Source: Oscheius sp. JU75 (lineage: Eukaryota > Nematoda > Chromadorea > Rhabditida > Rhabditidae). Taken from it: DNA of 64,000 nucleotides. Of the stretch, positions 22,101-31,398 are shown piece after piece. The stretch covers positions 372,001 to 436,000 of the forward strand of contig JASJZC010000004.1 of assembly GCA_037178855.1 (NCBI GenBank), written 5' to 3'. The translations under genes were made by a program, and so were the position numbers. Numbering within the stretch: position 1 is the stretch's first letter; each line of letters starts with the position of its first letter. The notes under the pieces were generated by a model. That model saw nothing but the letters and a program-made list of their open reading frames with translations. It searched no databases and had not been told where the DNA came from.

Positions 22101-25100
22101 ACCAGATGTCGCGAGCTCGGGACCAATGTCATCGTCGAGGGCAAGGACTTATCCTACGCCAAGAAGATGGCCCTGCAGCTGGCCAGCGAACAGCAAGGCA
22201 AATACATCAATGGCTATGATCATATTGACATCCTGGCCGGAGCCGGCACAGTCGGAATTGAGATCCTGGATCAGGTACCAGACGTTGACGCGATTCTCGT
22301 CCAGACCGGGGGTGGAGGCATCCTGGCCGGCCTCTCCACAGCTGTCAAAGGAATCAGTCCCAATGTCAAGGTCATCAGCATCGTGCCGGAAGCCTGTCCC
22401 TCGTTCAAGAACTCCCTGGAGGCTGGAAAAATCGTCACCACGAGATGCACTGCTACTCTAGCCGATGGACTGTCCGTCCCGCGTATCGGATGCAACTCCT
22501 TCCACACGGCCATGTCTCTGGTCGACAAGTGCATCACGGTCAACGAGAAGGACATCGCTCGCGCCATCCTTCATCTGATCGAGACGGAGAAAATCGTGAC
22601 CGAGGGAGCCGGAGCCATCGGAGTCGCTGGTCTTTTGTTCGGTGAGCTTGGGCTGGAAGGAAAGAAGGTCGTCTGCATTTTGTCCGGCGGGAACATCGAT
22701 ACGACCGTCCTGGGCAGATGTCTCGACCGTGGATTGTCAGCTGACGAGCGTCTCATCCGCTTCAGGTATGTGATAGAGGAACAGAGAGACGGAGAGATAG
22801 GGAGACAGAGACATTGAGAGACAGAGTCCTACATCCTCCCCGCTTCAGTGTCGTCGTCTCGGATCGCCCGGGCGGCACGGCCGAACTGCTCCAGATCATT
22901 GCCTCGACGGGAGCCAGTCTGAAGGACACCTTCATGGATAGAACCTTTCTGCGACAGGACGTCTTCAGCGTCCGCGTGAAAGCCATCGTCGAGACAAGAG
23001 GCAAGGATCATGTGGATGAGATCGAGCACATACTGAAGAAGCGCTACGGGGACAAGGACGTCGACTTCCGCAAGTTCGGATGGTAAAAGAAGAAGCACAG
23101 AATGTCAATCAGCCGATAAACAGTGGAGAAAGGAGGTTGTTTGTTATGCTTTGGGGGAGGGGAGAAACTTTTAGCATAGGTGCAAGAGAGGTCGCCAGCT
23201 AGAGAACTTAGTTGTTCCTCTGTGCGAGACTATCCCCTGTTTTTTTTTACTGTTCCATCTGGTAGTCGACTTTTGACCATATCTGGTAGTCACTAAGCCT
23301 GTACTGAACCGGTAGTCTCTAAACTGGGAGGTCAGAGAATCAGTAGTCACTAAACCGGTAGTTCACTGAGTTTGTAGGTCATTTGCCGGATAGTCACTGA
23401 ACTGCTCCAATGTGAGTGCATTGGAGCAACATTTGCCCTTTTTGCCTCGAACAAAACAGCCAGACCTGACTCATGCTACAGTGCAATCTAATATCTCTGA
23501 CCGTGACTCTAATCCGTGATGCAAACAGTCCTGTTCTCGCCCTCTTCTCTGTGCATTTGATCTCAGGAACTGTGTCTAGAAGTGATGTAATTGGGAGAAA
23601 GTACAGTCCAGTCTCGAGAAGAGTTCCACTCGGTCCTTACTGGAACCTTCTCCAATATTTTGATGAGAGTCTACCCAAATTGAGGTTGATTAACATGTAC
23701 TCTTCCCAGAGGCTACTGACATCCATTGGAAGTAAGAGTACAGAAGCTGATTCATCCTGTCAAGTAAGGTAGTCAACGTCTTTCCAGAGTACACTGCTTT
23801 CCTTTCTCCGAGCGGAAGTGGCAAATGATAAGCACAATATCTCTACTCTGTTCTGCTGACTAAAATGACTAATAGTTTGATCTTGTGTCCGGTGGCACGC
23901 CCACGAACTGATAACCTCTTACTATATAATTCGACCTTTATCGAAGCTGCCATCGGGTTAGCTACTCCCGTCTTTTGATCTCTCCTCTCCATATCAAAGA
24001 CTAAGACTCTTTAGATGTCGGCTTACACCAAAGTCTACGTGATCGACGAGGATCAGAAGATCGAGAAGTTCCGTGTGGAGCATGGAAGCACCTTCCGCGA
24101 TGTTCTGGGAGGCTATGCCAGAAGAACTAAGCAGAGATTGGAAGATCTGGAGATCACCTACGGTGGAGAGATTTTGACCGACGACTTTGCTGCTGAAGCT
24201 GTCGCCTGCACTAACAATGTCGTTATTCACGTGGCCAGGTAGGAAAGGAAAAATGGTATAAACTCTATGGCACTGCTGAACCCTATGTTCGACTAATGCA
24301 GCTCTTTTCGGCAAAATCTTACAATTTCCAGCTTTTTAAAGTTTTGTAAAGATGTAGCGCTTTACACGAACTACCTCTTTGTAGAACATCGCAAACTCTG
24401 AAAGTTTAGTCTTGTACCCGAAAAAGTCAGTGTAACAAACCAACGCTCTCACAAAAAAAGCATGTAAGCTTGAAGTTTTGAGCTTGCCGCCTTAATACAA
24501 TAGCGCAGTGTCAGTTGGCGCGGCATATCGTGGAAACGACTCGGGTTTAAGTCCGCAGACCCCTTTGTTAGTTTTTGGACCCATTCAACCTTAAGGAAAT
24601 GATATTAGGTCACCAATAAAAACCTTTCAGCAAGACCATCATCAAGCTGAAGATCTACAACGAGACCGGAATGGACCACGATATGGTGCAGATGGACGTC
24701 AGAATTGGAGAGAGTTTCGAGGATATCAAGAGAAAGTATGCTGAACAGAAGGGTATCGACGCTGATAGTATCGACATCAGTTCCGATGGAACCATCTGCC
24801 AGTACTACGACAGCCCGAAGACTTTGGGACTGACTGGAACCAAGTTCTACAGAGTCGATGCCTTCAAGAAGGACGAGTAAGACACCTGTCGGTGTGTAGT
24901 TTGGTATCATGAGTAAAGATTGTTATGTACTTTATGAGCCTCTCTGCTCCATCCATCTAATACCGGGCGGGACCCAGGACCTTAGAGTCTTTCATATCCT
25001 GACCCATGACCCGATCGGTTTTCTTCCCTAGCGTTTCATTGTAGTGTCGCAAGGATTTCTCTGACTGCTGTCTTGACTACTTGCCAGAAAAGTTCTGACT

Positions 25101-27583
25101 CTTTCATGCTGACGGATAAGATAACGGTCAATCAAAAGATGGTATGCTCGTTTTATCAAATTGCCAATCTAGTACGAGTAATCTGTTCGCTGGTTTGTTT
25201 CCTACTAGAATGAAGGTTCAACCTTGTCAAGCTCGTTTTTTCCTATGAGACATGCAGCCAATGGACAAGGTCCAAAGGCGCTGTTCTCATTAAACCGAAC
25301 ACAAGCTACCTTTAGTTCTTAGACAGAATTCTCAAGTGGACTTTTGATAAGAACTCTGGCGGGGTTCCTTTCTGTTCATAAACTTTCTTTCTCAGGTTAC
25401 CCACTTCCCATAACTCCCTGATCGTCAACAGCGTCAATTCAAAGCTACGGATACTCCACAGGACGATGACCCCTCACTCACCTTCCTCCTCTCAATCTCG
25501 GGCAGCTTTTTGACCAGGATCTTGTATTCCGCAATGGACATCTTATCCCGATCGCTCTAAACCAACAACTCATTCTCTATGCCCCTCCACCTACCGGATC
25601 AATCTCATCCTTCTTCAGCTCAGCCGTCAGACCACCAAACTCACTGCCGACGGCATTGATATGAACGTGTCGAAGACGATTATAGGTCTCGTCGGAGAGA
25701 TAGATCTCCTTGGTCTCGAACGGATCCACGTCGTCTTTTTGCTCGAATTCTGCTTGCGGAACCTTGATCGAGCCCATCATTCCGACTCCGAAAAGCTCGT
25801 CGAGGAGTCCGGAATATGTTAGCTGGGTCAGGAGCGGGGTTAGTGGATCGAGCCAGCGATCTATAATCACGACTCTGTTGATTCGGATCCCTCCGGCTGA
25901 GGGACTGTCTTCCTGGAAAAGGAACTGAATTCAATGATTGTGACTGTATTGGGAATCCTAATTTTCAGTGAAGATTTTAGGGGACAAGACAGTAATTTCC
26001 AGTTTGACACTGTTCTGCAAAGATGTAGATTTTGGCCTACAACTTTCTAGAGCGTGTTAACGCTGAAAATTACTCTTACATACCCGAAAAATGAGTAACA
26101 GGCAGGGATAGAAACTCGTAAGACCAAAAATAGAAAACAACTTACATCGGCGTCTTTCCTCATCTTTGTGACCATTTTGGCAACATTGATCGCCCAATCT
26201 CCTTTGCTGTAGAGGGGAATCTGTAAACGTTCTTGAGCCAACAGAAAATAGGAAAAAGAGATTTGCGTCCGGGGGGAATCGAACCCCCGTCGAATGCTTG
26301 GAAGGCATCCATGCTGACCATTACACCACGGACGCAGTGCTATCGAGATAATCGTACAAGGGAACACTTCTGATGGGAAGAGAACTGATTGAAGAACGGG
26401 TTGTACCAGTCAAATAAGCATCCCTCTTTTTAGGTGTGTGACTAACCTTCCCATGTACTAGGGTCAGAAGTTGGTTCAAGGCCACTGCACAACGATGCAT
26501 ATAGGTCCAGTCTCCATTGATCAGCTGTCTGAATTGGAATGGGTTTGAAGACAGAAACTGTGCAGCAAATCAACAAGGCAAAGTCAATGAGGTGGATTTT
26601 CCCCACCTCCTTAGCTAGCCAGCCAGGTGCCAAAATATAGCTATTGTGATCAGGCTCCCTGTTTTTCCCTACCTGTAGAAATACAAGGCCTATTCCTGTA
26701 TTGGTAGTCGGACCTAGCTGGAGCTTCTCGACAAAACTGGCGGGTGCTCGGATTAGTCACGAACTCAATAGACTTCTCCCAGGGGGGGGTCTCCCACACT
26801 CTGATCTCTGATCTCAACCTGTTCTACTCGGTCTTTTAGGCTTCGCTGTACATCATGCCAGGCTGAAGTTGTGGCTAGACCCAAGGCGGTGCTATGGGTC
26901 CCGCCGCGAACCCAATATGACCTGATTTGGCCGGCCATGCAAGGATGCGCGCGTTGTTTAATATGCTGGCCGAAGCGTACATTTTCCATCCCATGAACCA
27001 CGTATTCCCCAAACACACCTAGACGGAAGCTGCGGCTCATTCAGAGACAGACAGTCCCCGTCTCTAGGCAGCCACCACAATGGGACTTCCTTGACCGACT
27101 CGAGTCTCTCATAGTACTTTCCGCCATCTCTCTCCTTCAGCTTCTCTCTGACCATATACGAGGCCTCGGGGATGAAGACCACAATGTAGAGGGTCTTCTA
27201 AAAACTGTCTTTTCTCCGTTGAGTCTCACCCATACCGTGTCATTCCTGCTCTTGTCCATAAAGTCACACAGAGAGTCAAGTGAGGCGATAGTAGGAGACA
27301 GGAAGAAGACCATGTAGGGAGTAGCCGAGGGTCTGTGCTGGTCCAATCGAATATTGACAGTCACTCCGTGATTTGACAAAACTTTCGGTCCCACAAACTG
27401 AACATCCCCCGTCAAAATTAGTAATTCTATACTCACCAAGTTGACCCTCTTCATCAAATTTTGTCGGTCGTCCCAGACGATCGTCTTGTCTCCTTCTAGA
27501 TCGTCTAGAATCTTGAACATGACGCGACGGACATTCTCGACCGTGTTCTTGACTTCTGGGATCCAGAATGTCTCCTCGGTCAT
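19113..27583 (-). CDS. vps33: VPS33 (Sec1/Munc18 family), copy 2, intact, with a 5.4-kb gene-bearing intron
   Basis: 588-aa SNARE-binding core of HOPS/CORVET tethers, expected on endosomes and lysosomes. Exons on the minus strand: 27583-27437, 27397-27230, 27197-27019, 26528-26447, 26220-26146, 25912-25595, 25556-25482, 20060-19973, 19895-19729, 19688-19459, 19393-19302, 19258-19113; all joins in frame. Motifs: ILDDLEGDKTIVWD, PLWWLPRDGDCLSLN, LINGDWTYMHRCA, IDRWLDPLTPLLTQLTYSG, RHVHINAVG (typical of VPS33A), and the end VFVVGGVTRGELALIKQLP. Length matches the family (about 600 aa). The ATG follows ATATTTCAGAG, a likely leader acceptor. Intron 7 (20061-25481) holds two plus-strand genes and intron 4 a tRNA-Gly. 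Exon 10/11 uses a GTTCTG donor, confirmed by the recovered frame at YYHGYCSLLVRML. C. elegans has two VPS33 genes; which one this matches is not resolved. Confidence 0.92.
20649..23086 (+). CDS. PLP-dependent L-serine/L-threonine dehydratase with C-terminal ACT-like domain, probably mitochondrial
   Basis: 441 aa; deaminates threonine/serine to 2-oxoacids plus ammonia (fold type II PLP enzyme). Exons: 20649-20670, 20711-20814, 21804-22765, 22849-23086, all in frame. The short first exon plus the next gives MLRLSAPTRLTLTRLF, with Arg and hydroxyl residues and no acids, a good mitochondrial presequence. PLP lysine is in GSFKERGA (Lys85). The phosphate-binding glycine-rich loop is GGGGILAG; SAGNH and CILSGGN are also present. 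The last 80 residues (SVVVSDRPGGTAELLQIIA onward) resemble an ACT-type regulatory domain, as in catabolic threonine dehydratases. The whole gene lies in intron 7 of the VPS33 gene on the opposite strand. Exon 1 is inferred; its in-frame alternative is blocked by TAG upstream. Confidence 0.92.
20853..20910 (+). repeat. tRNA-like relic in dehydratase intron
   Basis: CCGGCTCCGTTCAGTAGCGC is followed by GTGTTCGGATCCCGG at tRNA-like spacing; no closed stems. Confidence 0.45.
23087..24014. other. Spacer between the two nested genes
   Basis: Part of VPS33 intron 7. Repetitive words TAGTCACTAAACC/GGTAGTC occur at about 23260-23400. A TATA-like CTATATAAT at about 23921-23929 could serve the SUMO-like gene. 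No coding evidence. Confidence 0.45.
24015..24880 (+). CDS. Protein of two tandem SUMO-like domains, no diglycine
   Basis: 157 aa in two exons, 24015-24238 and 24631-24880 (392-nt intron). Domain 1 (about 4-74): KVYVIDEDQKIEKFRV, GSTFRDVL, DLEITYGGEILTDDF, NNVVIHVA. Domain 2 (about 76-150): TIIKLKIYNETG, VRIGESFEDIKRKYAEQKGI, then DSPKTLGLTG, matching the DxPKxLGM segment of SUMO. It ends FKKDE, so neither domain has a processing or conjugation end. Tandem SUMO-like domains are known at the C terminus of the Rad60/Esc2/NIP45 family; here they make up the whole protein, so this could be a free-standing version. The intron falls at the boundary between domains, as expected if one domain exon was duplicated. 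It lies inside VPS33 intron 7. Confidence 0.85.
24490..24562 (+). repeat. tRNA-like relic in intron of the SUMO-like gene
   Basis: AATAGCGCAGTGTCAGTTGG (A-box-like) and GGTTTAAGTCCGC (B-box-like) at tRNA spacing; the stem is degenerate. Confidence 0.5.
24881..25481. other. Right part of VPS33 intron 7 without a gene
   Basis: No frame or RNA motif recognised between the SUMO-like gene and VPS33 exon 7. Confidence 0.5.
26265..26335 (-). tRNA. trnG-UCC: tRNA-Gly (anticodon UCC)
   Basis: 71 nt. Acceptor stem GCGTCCG/CGGACGC pairs fully; anticodon loop CTTCCAA gives UCC; GTTCGATTC T-loop; A box TGGTGTAATGG. It lies in intron 4 of the VPS33 gene, same strand, and is identical over 71/71 nt to the tRNA at 58923-58993. 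Confidence 0.97.
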
Positions 27584-28317
27584 CTCTGAAATATAGAAAT
27601 TTTGACTTTACAAGAGAGAAATAGAAATGGGTTTGACCAAAATCGATACAGAGTCCGATCCCTATCGAATTACAGGTTGTTTACAAACTTACCCGATTAC
27701 AAACGTGGGGGACAGAGTTGCAATGCTCAACCGGCAATCTCATACTACGACAGCGACCACACCCTGGCCGACTGCCCCTCGCCGTTCTCTCCTCCTGTCC
27801 CTCTTCCCACAAGTCAAACGAGTAGCCAGGGCAGATATGGTGTGTGAACAAAGGTTTGTCCTTTCTGCCATGTGTTTAATTTTTTGTTTGCTTTATGTCG
27901 TACCCAGGGAAGGAATACTTATACTTCAGCCTGTTACTGCACTATCCTTTCCCTTATGACCATTCGATTTTAGCCCCTAACAAATCAAACCAACGATTCT
28001 TCTCCTCTTACTCCTATGTACTCTAAGCAAACCTTGCTCACTTGCCTACGTATTAACTATCCGATCCATATGTCGTCTATTCAGACCAGAGACTCCGAGT
28101 TGAGCTACCGCAACATGATCAAAGTTCCTCTGCTGACTTTCTAGCCACAAACGACTTGTCACCGAATCTTCTGAGAGGACGTTTCTTTTGGAATTTGATT
28201 ACAGGCAACGGCTGGACAAACAATGGCAGATTCAGCAACCTTGGAGCTTCAATGCTTTAGTTTCCAATAGACTCCGAACCCCGACTTTCTACGAACTATC
28301 ACATTTCTAGCGTATAT

Positions 28318-28475
28318 AAGGGCGGAATGCGTAATATGCGGAGGTTGGCTTTGAAGTGCGCACCAACTCCTATAACACAAAGCTGCGTACCTGCAAGCTA
28401 CCGTAGTCAATTTCGATACGTAGCTTGCATGTTATAGGAATGTCGAAATGGTATCTCTGCATACCACTCATCTTT
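28318..28475. repeat. Foldback element, family A copy 2
   Basis: Starts AAGGGCGGAATGCGTAATATG; the right half carries TAGCTTGCAT/ATAGGAATGTCG, inverse to the left half (CTGCAAGCTAC, CGCACCAACTCCTAT). The same word order as 12300-12472 shows a common family. Confidence 0.65.
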
Positions 28476-28630
28476 GATATACAGCTCAAAAACTTGCCCT
28501 TCTATGTCCAGTATCTACAGAAATGAATAAATTGTTGAAAAGTCTTGCCATCTTATGGATTCGATCAAAATCTTCCCTTTCTACTAAGAACAAATTGCCT
28601 GGATTTTACAAGAATTCTGTACGACCGTTT

Positions 28631-28702
28631 ACGTATAGCTTAGTCGGTTATACAGATCCCAGGATACGGATTCAAAAAGGATCGTGTTCGATCCCTGAGT
28701 TC
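28631..28702 (+). repeat. tRNA-like relic
   Basis: ACGTATAGCTTAGTCGGTTA then GTGTTCGATCCCTGAG: A and B boxes present, anticodon region degenerate. Confidence 0.55.
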
Positions 28703-28911
28703 GAGAAAGCTATCGAGAATATCTTCAGATGGCTTCAAAAATGCAGAAAAAGGAAGATACTCATGCTGGAGAGCCACTTTCCACCAAAATTAAAAAGTAG
28801 TGGAGCAAAAACAAAATTTATTAGATTGGGGAGCGAAAAAGAGGTGAAAATGATCAAACTGACACGTATTTTCATCGGGATGACACCGGATATCATTAAA
28901 AAAAATTGGAA

Positions 28912-30359
28912 CTATTTGGCCACTGCCTTCCTCTTGAGATTCTTCTTCATTGGAAGATTGGGCAGCTTGAAGACGGCTCTAAAATTCGACTTTTTAGAGG
29001 AAAAAACTAAGGAAAACTCACTTGCAAACGCGACAAATGGGCACAAATTGGCAGAGGACAGAGAGACAGACGGAGCAGGCCCATCCGGAGCTCACGAGCT
29101 CGTGATGACAGGCACAGGAGGCCCTGTAGTCGACTGACTACAATTTTTGGATTATTTGGGTCATAAAGGATCAGATACCTTGAGACTGGCCTGCGGAAAG
29201 ACGGATCTGACAGTGGGAGGGGATAGCAAATTTATCATTAGGTACTTTAGCAGGTGCTGAGGAGAGTCTATCTAGATACTTTAGTTGAAAAATCGCATAA
29301 AATGAAGGGACCTGAACAAATTGCCCATTTGTGATGTCGGCAGCTTGCTGGAGGAGCGGGCTGGCCTCGCCCATGCAGGCCACATCGACACACACTCCTT
29401 GCTTCGCGGCCGAGAAGAACAGATTCATCAGGGAGCCTGAAAGATTAAGTTTCGTAAGAGTAAACGGCTAAAAAGTAATAGATAACTGTTAGGCAAGATT
29501 TAACGTTTCGGAAAAGCGAAAATGAAACGTTAACACAGGTTGCCTAGTGGCTACGACGCCAGATTACGAATCAAAAGATCCCTAGTTCGATTCCTCTCGA
29601 TTTACTACTCCTTTTTCACTATTCTAGGGGACAGAAAACCTTTAGGTACAACAACAAGAGAGTCAAGGAGTTTGATGCTCGCAACTCGACTTGTGAAAGT
29701 AGACGAACCATGTTCCGATCCAAAATCCGTCGTCATCGAGACAATCACAATTCGTCCATTCGTGAAACTTGGCGACGTGGCCGATGATTTCTCGTCTGCC
29801 GATGTGCTTGCCTCGTTTTTGTCCTCATTCGCCTTCATATCTGCAAGATTCTCCATTGACTTTTGCCGGTTTTCGGTAAAAATCACATTTTTCTAATGTT
29901 CCAGGTCATATTAAACAAAAATTAGCGAAAAACGGCAAAACTTACGACACATGGAGTGGGAAAGAACAGCCGCCAGAGGGCTGGAACTGTTGAGGTCTTC
30001 TGATTCGGCATTTTCGCGCAAAGCGGCTCGTAGCGCCGTGACCATAGCCAGCGAGTGATCGTTGCAGCTGCCCGTCTGCTTCTGCGAGTTGAAGACTAGC
30101 TGAAAATTAACTAATCCTACCCAAAATTGATGGAAATCCTCACCTTTTTCTGTAATCCGTTGGCATAAACAAAAAGCAGAACCTTGTTCGTGGCCGACAT
30201 TGAGAGATGGGCGTTCGCGAAGGAGATCTGAGGGACTTTTTGAGCTAAAAATAGACAAACACCTACAATAGATCGAATAATTTTTTGCATCTGCTGGCTA
30301 TCGTAGAGTTTGCCCCAGGAACAGGCACTTCCCTCCACCAGCAGCGACAATGTAGACAT
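28912..30359 (-). CDS. gtf2h3: TFIIH core subunit p34 (GTF2H3/Tfb4)
   Basis: 282-aa subunit of the TFIIH core, acting in RNA polymerase II initiation and nucleotide excision repair. Exons on the minus strand: 30359-30267, 30227-30144, 30099-29946, 29840-29709, 29436-29312, 29256-29179, 29137-29022, 28978-28912; the joins sum to a full frame. A vWA-like fold: SLLVEGSACSWGK at the start, HLSMSATNKVLLFVYANG, GRIVIVSM, and ASPLLQQAADITNGQFVQ. The C-terminal C4 zinc finger is strongly conserved: VDYRASCACHHELVSSGWAC, then SVCLSVLCQFVPICRVC. The last exon gives AVFKLP plus a basic tail, as in human p34 (308 aa). Exon 3/4 uses the TTGCAG acceptor at 29841; other acceptors break the frame. Confidence 0.93.
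29539..29598 (+). repeat. tRNA-like relic in p34 intron 4
   Basis: Antisense to the gene. TTGCCTAGTGGCTACGACGC followed by CTAGTTCGATTCCTC; A and B boxes are present, stems are not closed. Confidence 0.55.
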
Positions 30360-31398
30360 ACTGAAACTTTTGCAGATTGAGGAGAAAGAAATAAAATAGT
30401 GCTTTCGAGCATAAAAGACGAGTTTTTTTTAAATTTTTTTTAAACAAGTGACCAATTGCTATAAACGGACCAAAACAATGCCATGATTCACCAGGAATGA
30501 TAGAAAACTCAAATAACGAGCTTTGGTAGCACTTTACAATGTAAGGAGCTTCCCCGTGCCTACTAAATCGTATCAGAAACAGCACAAAAGTTGTTCGAAG
30601 GGTCCTTACAGGCCCCGGAACGTTTGGTGAACAACGTTATCCGGCTATAAACGCAACAAGATCCAGAAAAACCGGGTCGATATCAACCATTCATTTTTCT
30701 ACTTCCATCAAATTAGGCTATACACCAGCTTTTTTCGCAGTAAACGATCTAAAATAGACATGGCAAGCAGCAGAACAGAGAACAAACCGAAACTTCTAGC
30801 TACTTCTATAACCACGAATACATAATGAAAAAGGCCTAATTCTCGAGTTCACGAGCCAGGACGAGAAAATCGACCAAGTTTTTGATTTCTTAGGTGCTAG
30901 GGCATGATCTTTCGCAGGGGGTCACAAGTGTCTAGCACTAGAATTCAGATATCTAGCGCCATCGAACGCCGTCTTCCATCAAGCTTGCCCGCTTGGCAGG
31001 AAGCAGAAAAACATTACAGATTGGATTTTTGATTTTATTTGAATCAATACACGAGACAATGAGAGGAGAGAAGAGGAGTGAATAAAAAATGAGGGGAAGA
31101 AAAAGAAGACGATGGAGCTATTTATTGTTGTTCCATGTGAAAAATAATGAGACAAGAGAGCAAAGGTACAACACAGAGAGAGAGACAGAATAGAGTGGAC
31201 TTAGAACTTTTTATTCAGAATTGTTTGTGGTCGAGAGACCCTATATATCTTGGAAAAACCGATAGAAACCCATGTTTTTTGAATACTGCAGCCCAGTCGT
31301 AGCTCCTCTCTCCGTTCTCATGAAAAGAGCAGACCGGGGTGGTGGAGAGTGCGATAAGTGACTAGATAGAGAGAGCGAGCGAGCAAGAAAGAGGCCTC
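30360..31398. other. Spacer between p34 and PCF11 genes
   Basis: No coding evidence. Purine-rich GAGAGACAG words occur near 31060-31200. AATAAA-type signals on the minus strand (TTTATT at about 31118 and 31208) may end the PCF11 transcript. Confidence 0.5.

Larger units (their letters stand above)
27584..28911. other. Spacer between VPS33 and TFIIH p34 genes
   Basis: Holds a foldback element (28318-28475) and a tRNA-like relic (28631-28702). The plus-strand open frame from 28523 to 29137 runs across the antisense of p34 exons 7-8 and is treated as a shadow. This is the promoter side of the VPS33 gene. Confidence 0.55.

Noticed and set aside
21900..22817. Dehydratase starting at the ATG at 21900 and ending at 22817
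   Set aside because: Conserved sequence (VAHHRIRGGIVRTDC...) continues upstream to the acceptor at 21803, and the end at 22817 reads through a GT donor; the spliced model adds the ACT-like exon in frame.
28523..29137. 204-residue plus-strand open frame
   Set aside because: It overlaps, in antisense, the conserved zinc-finger exons of TFIIH p34 (29022-29137 and 28912-28978), whose open reading explains the absence of stops.
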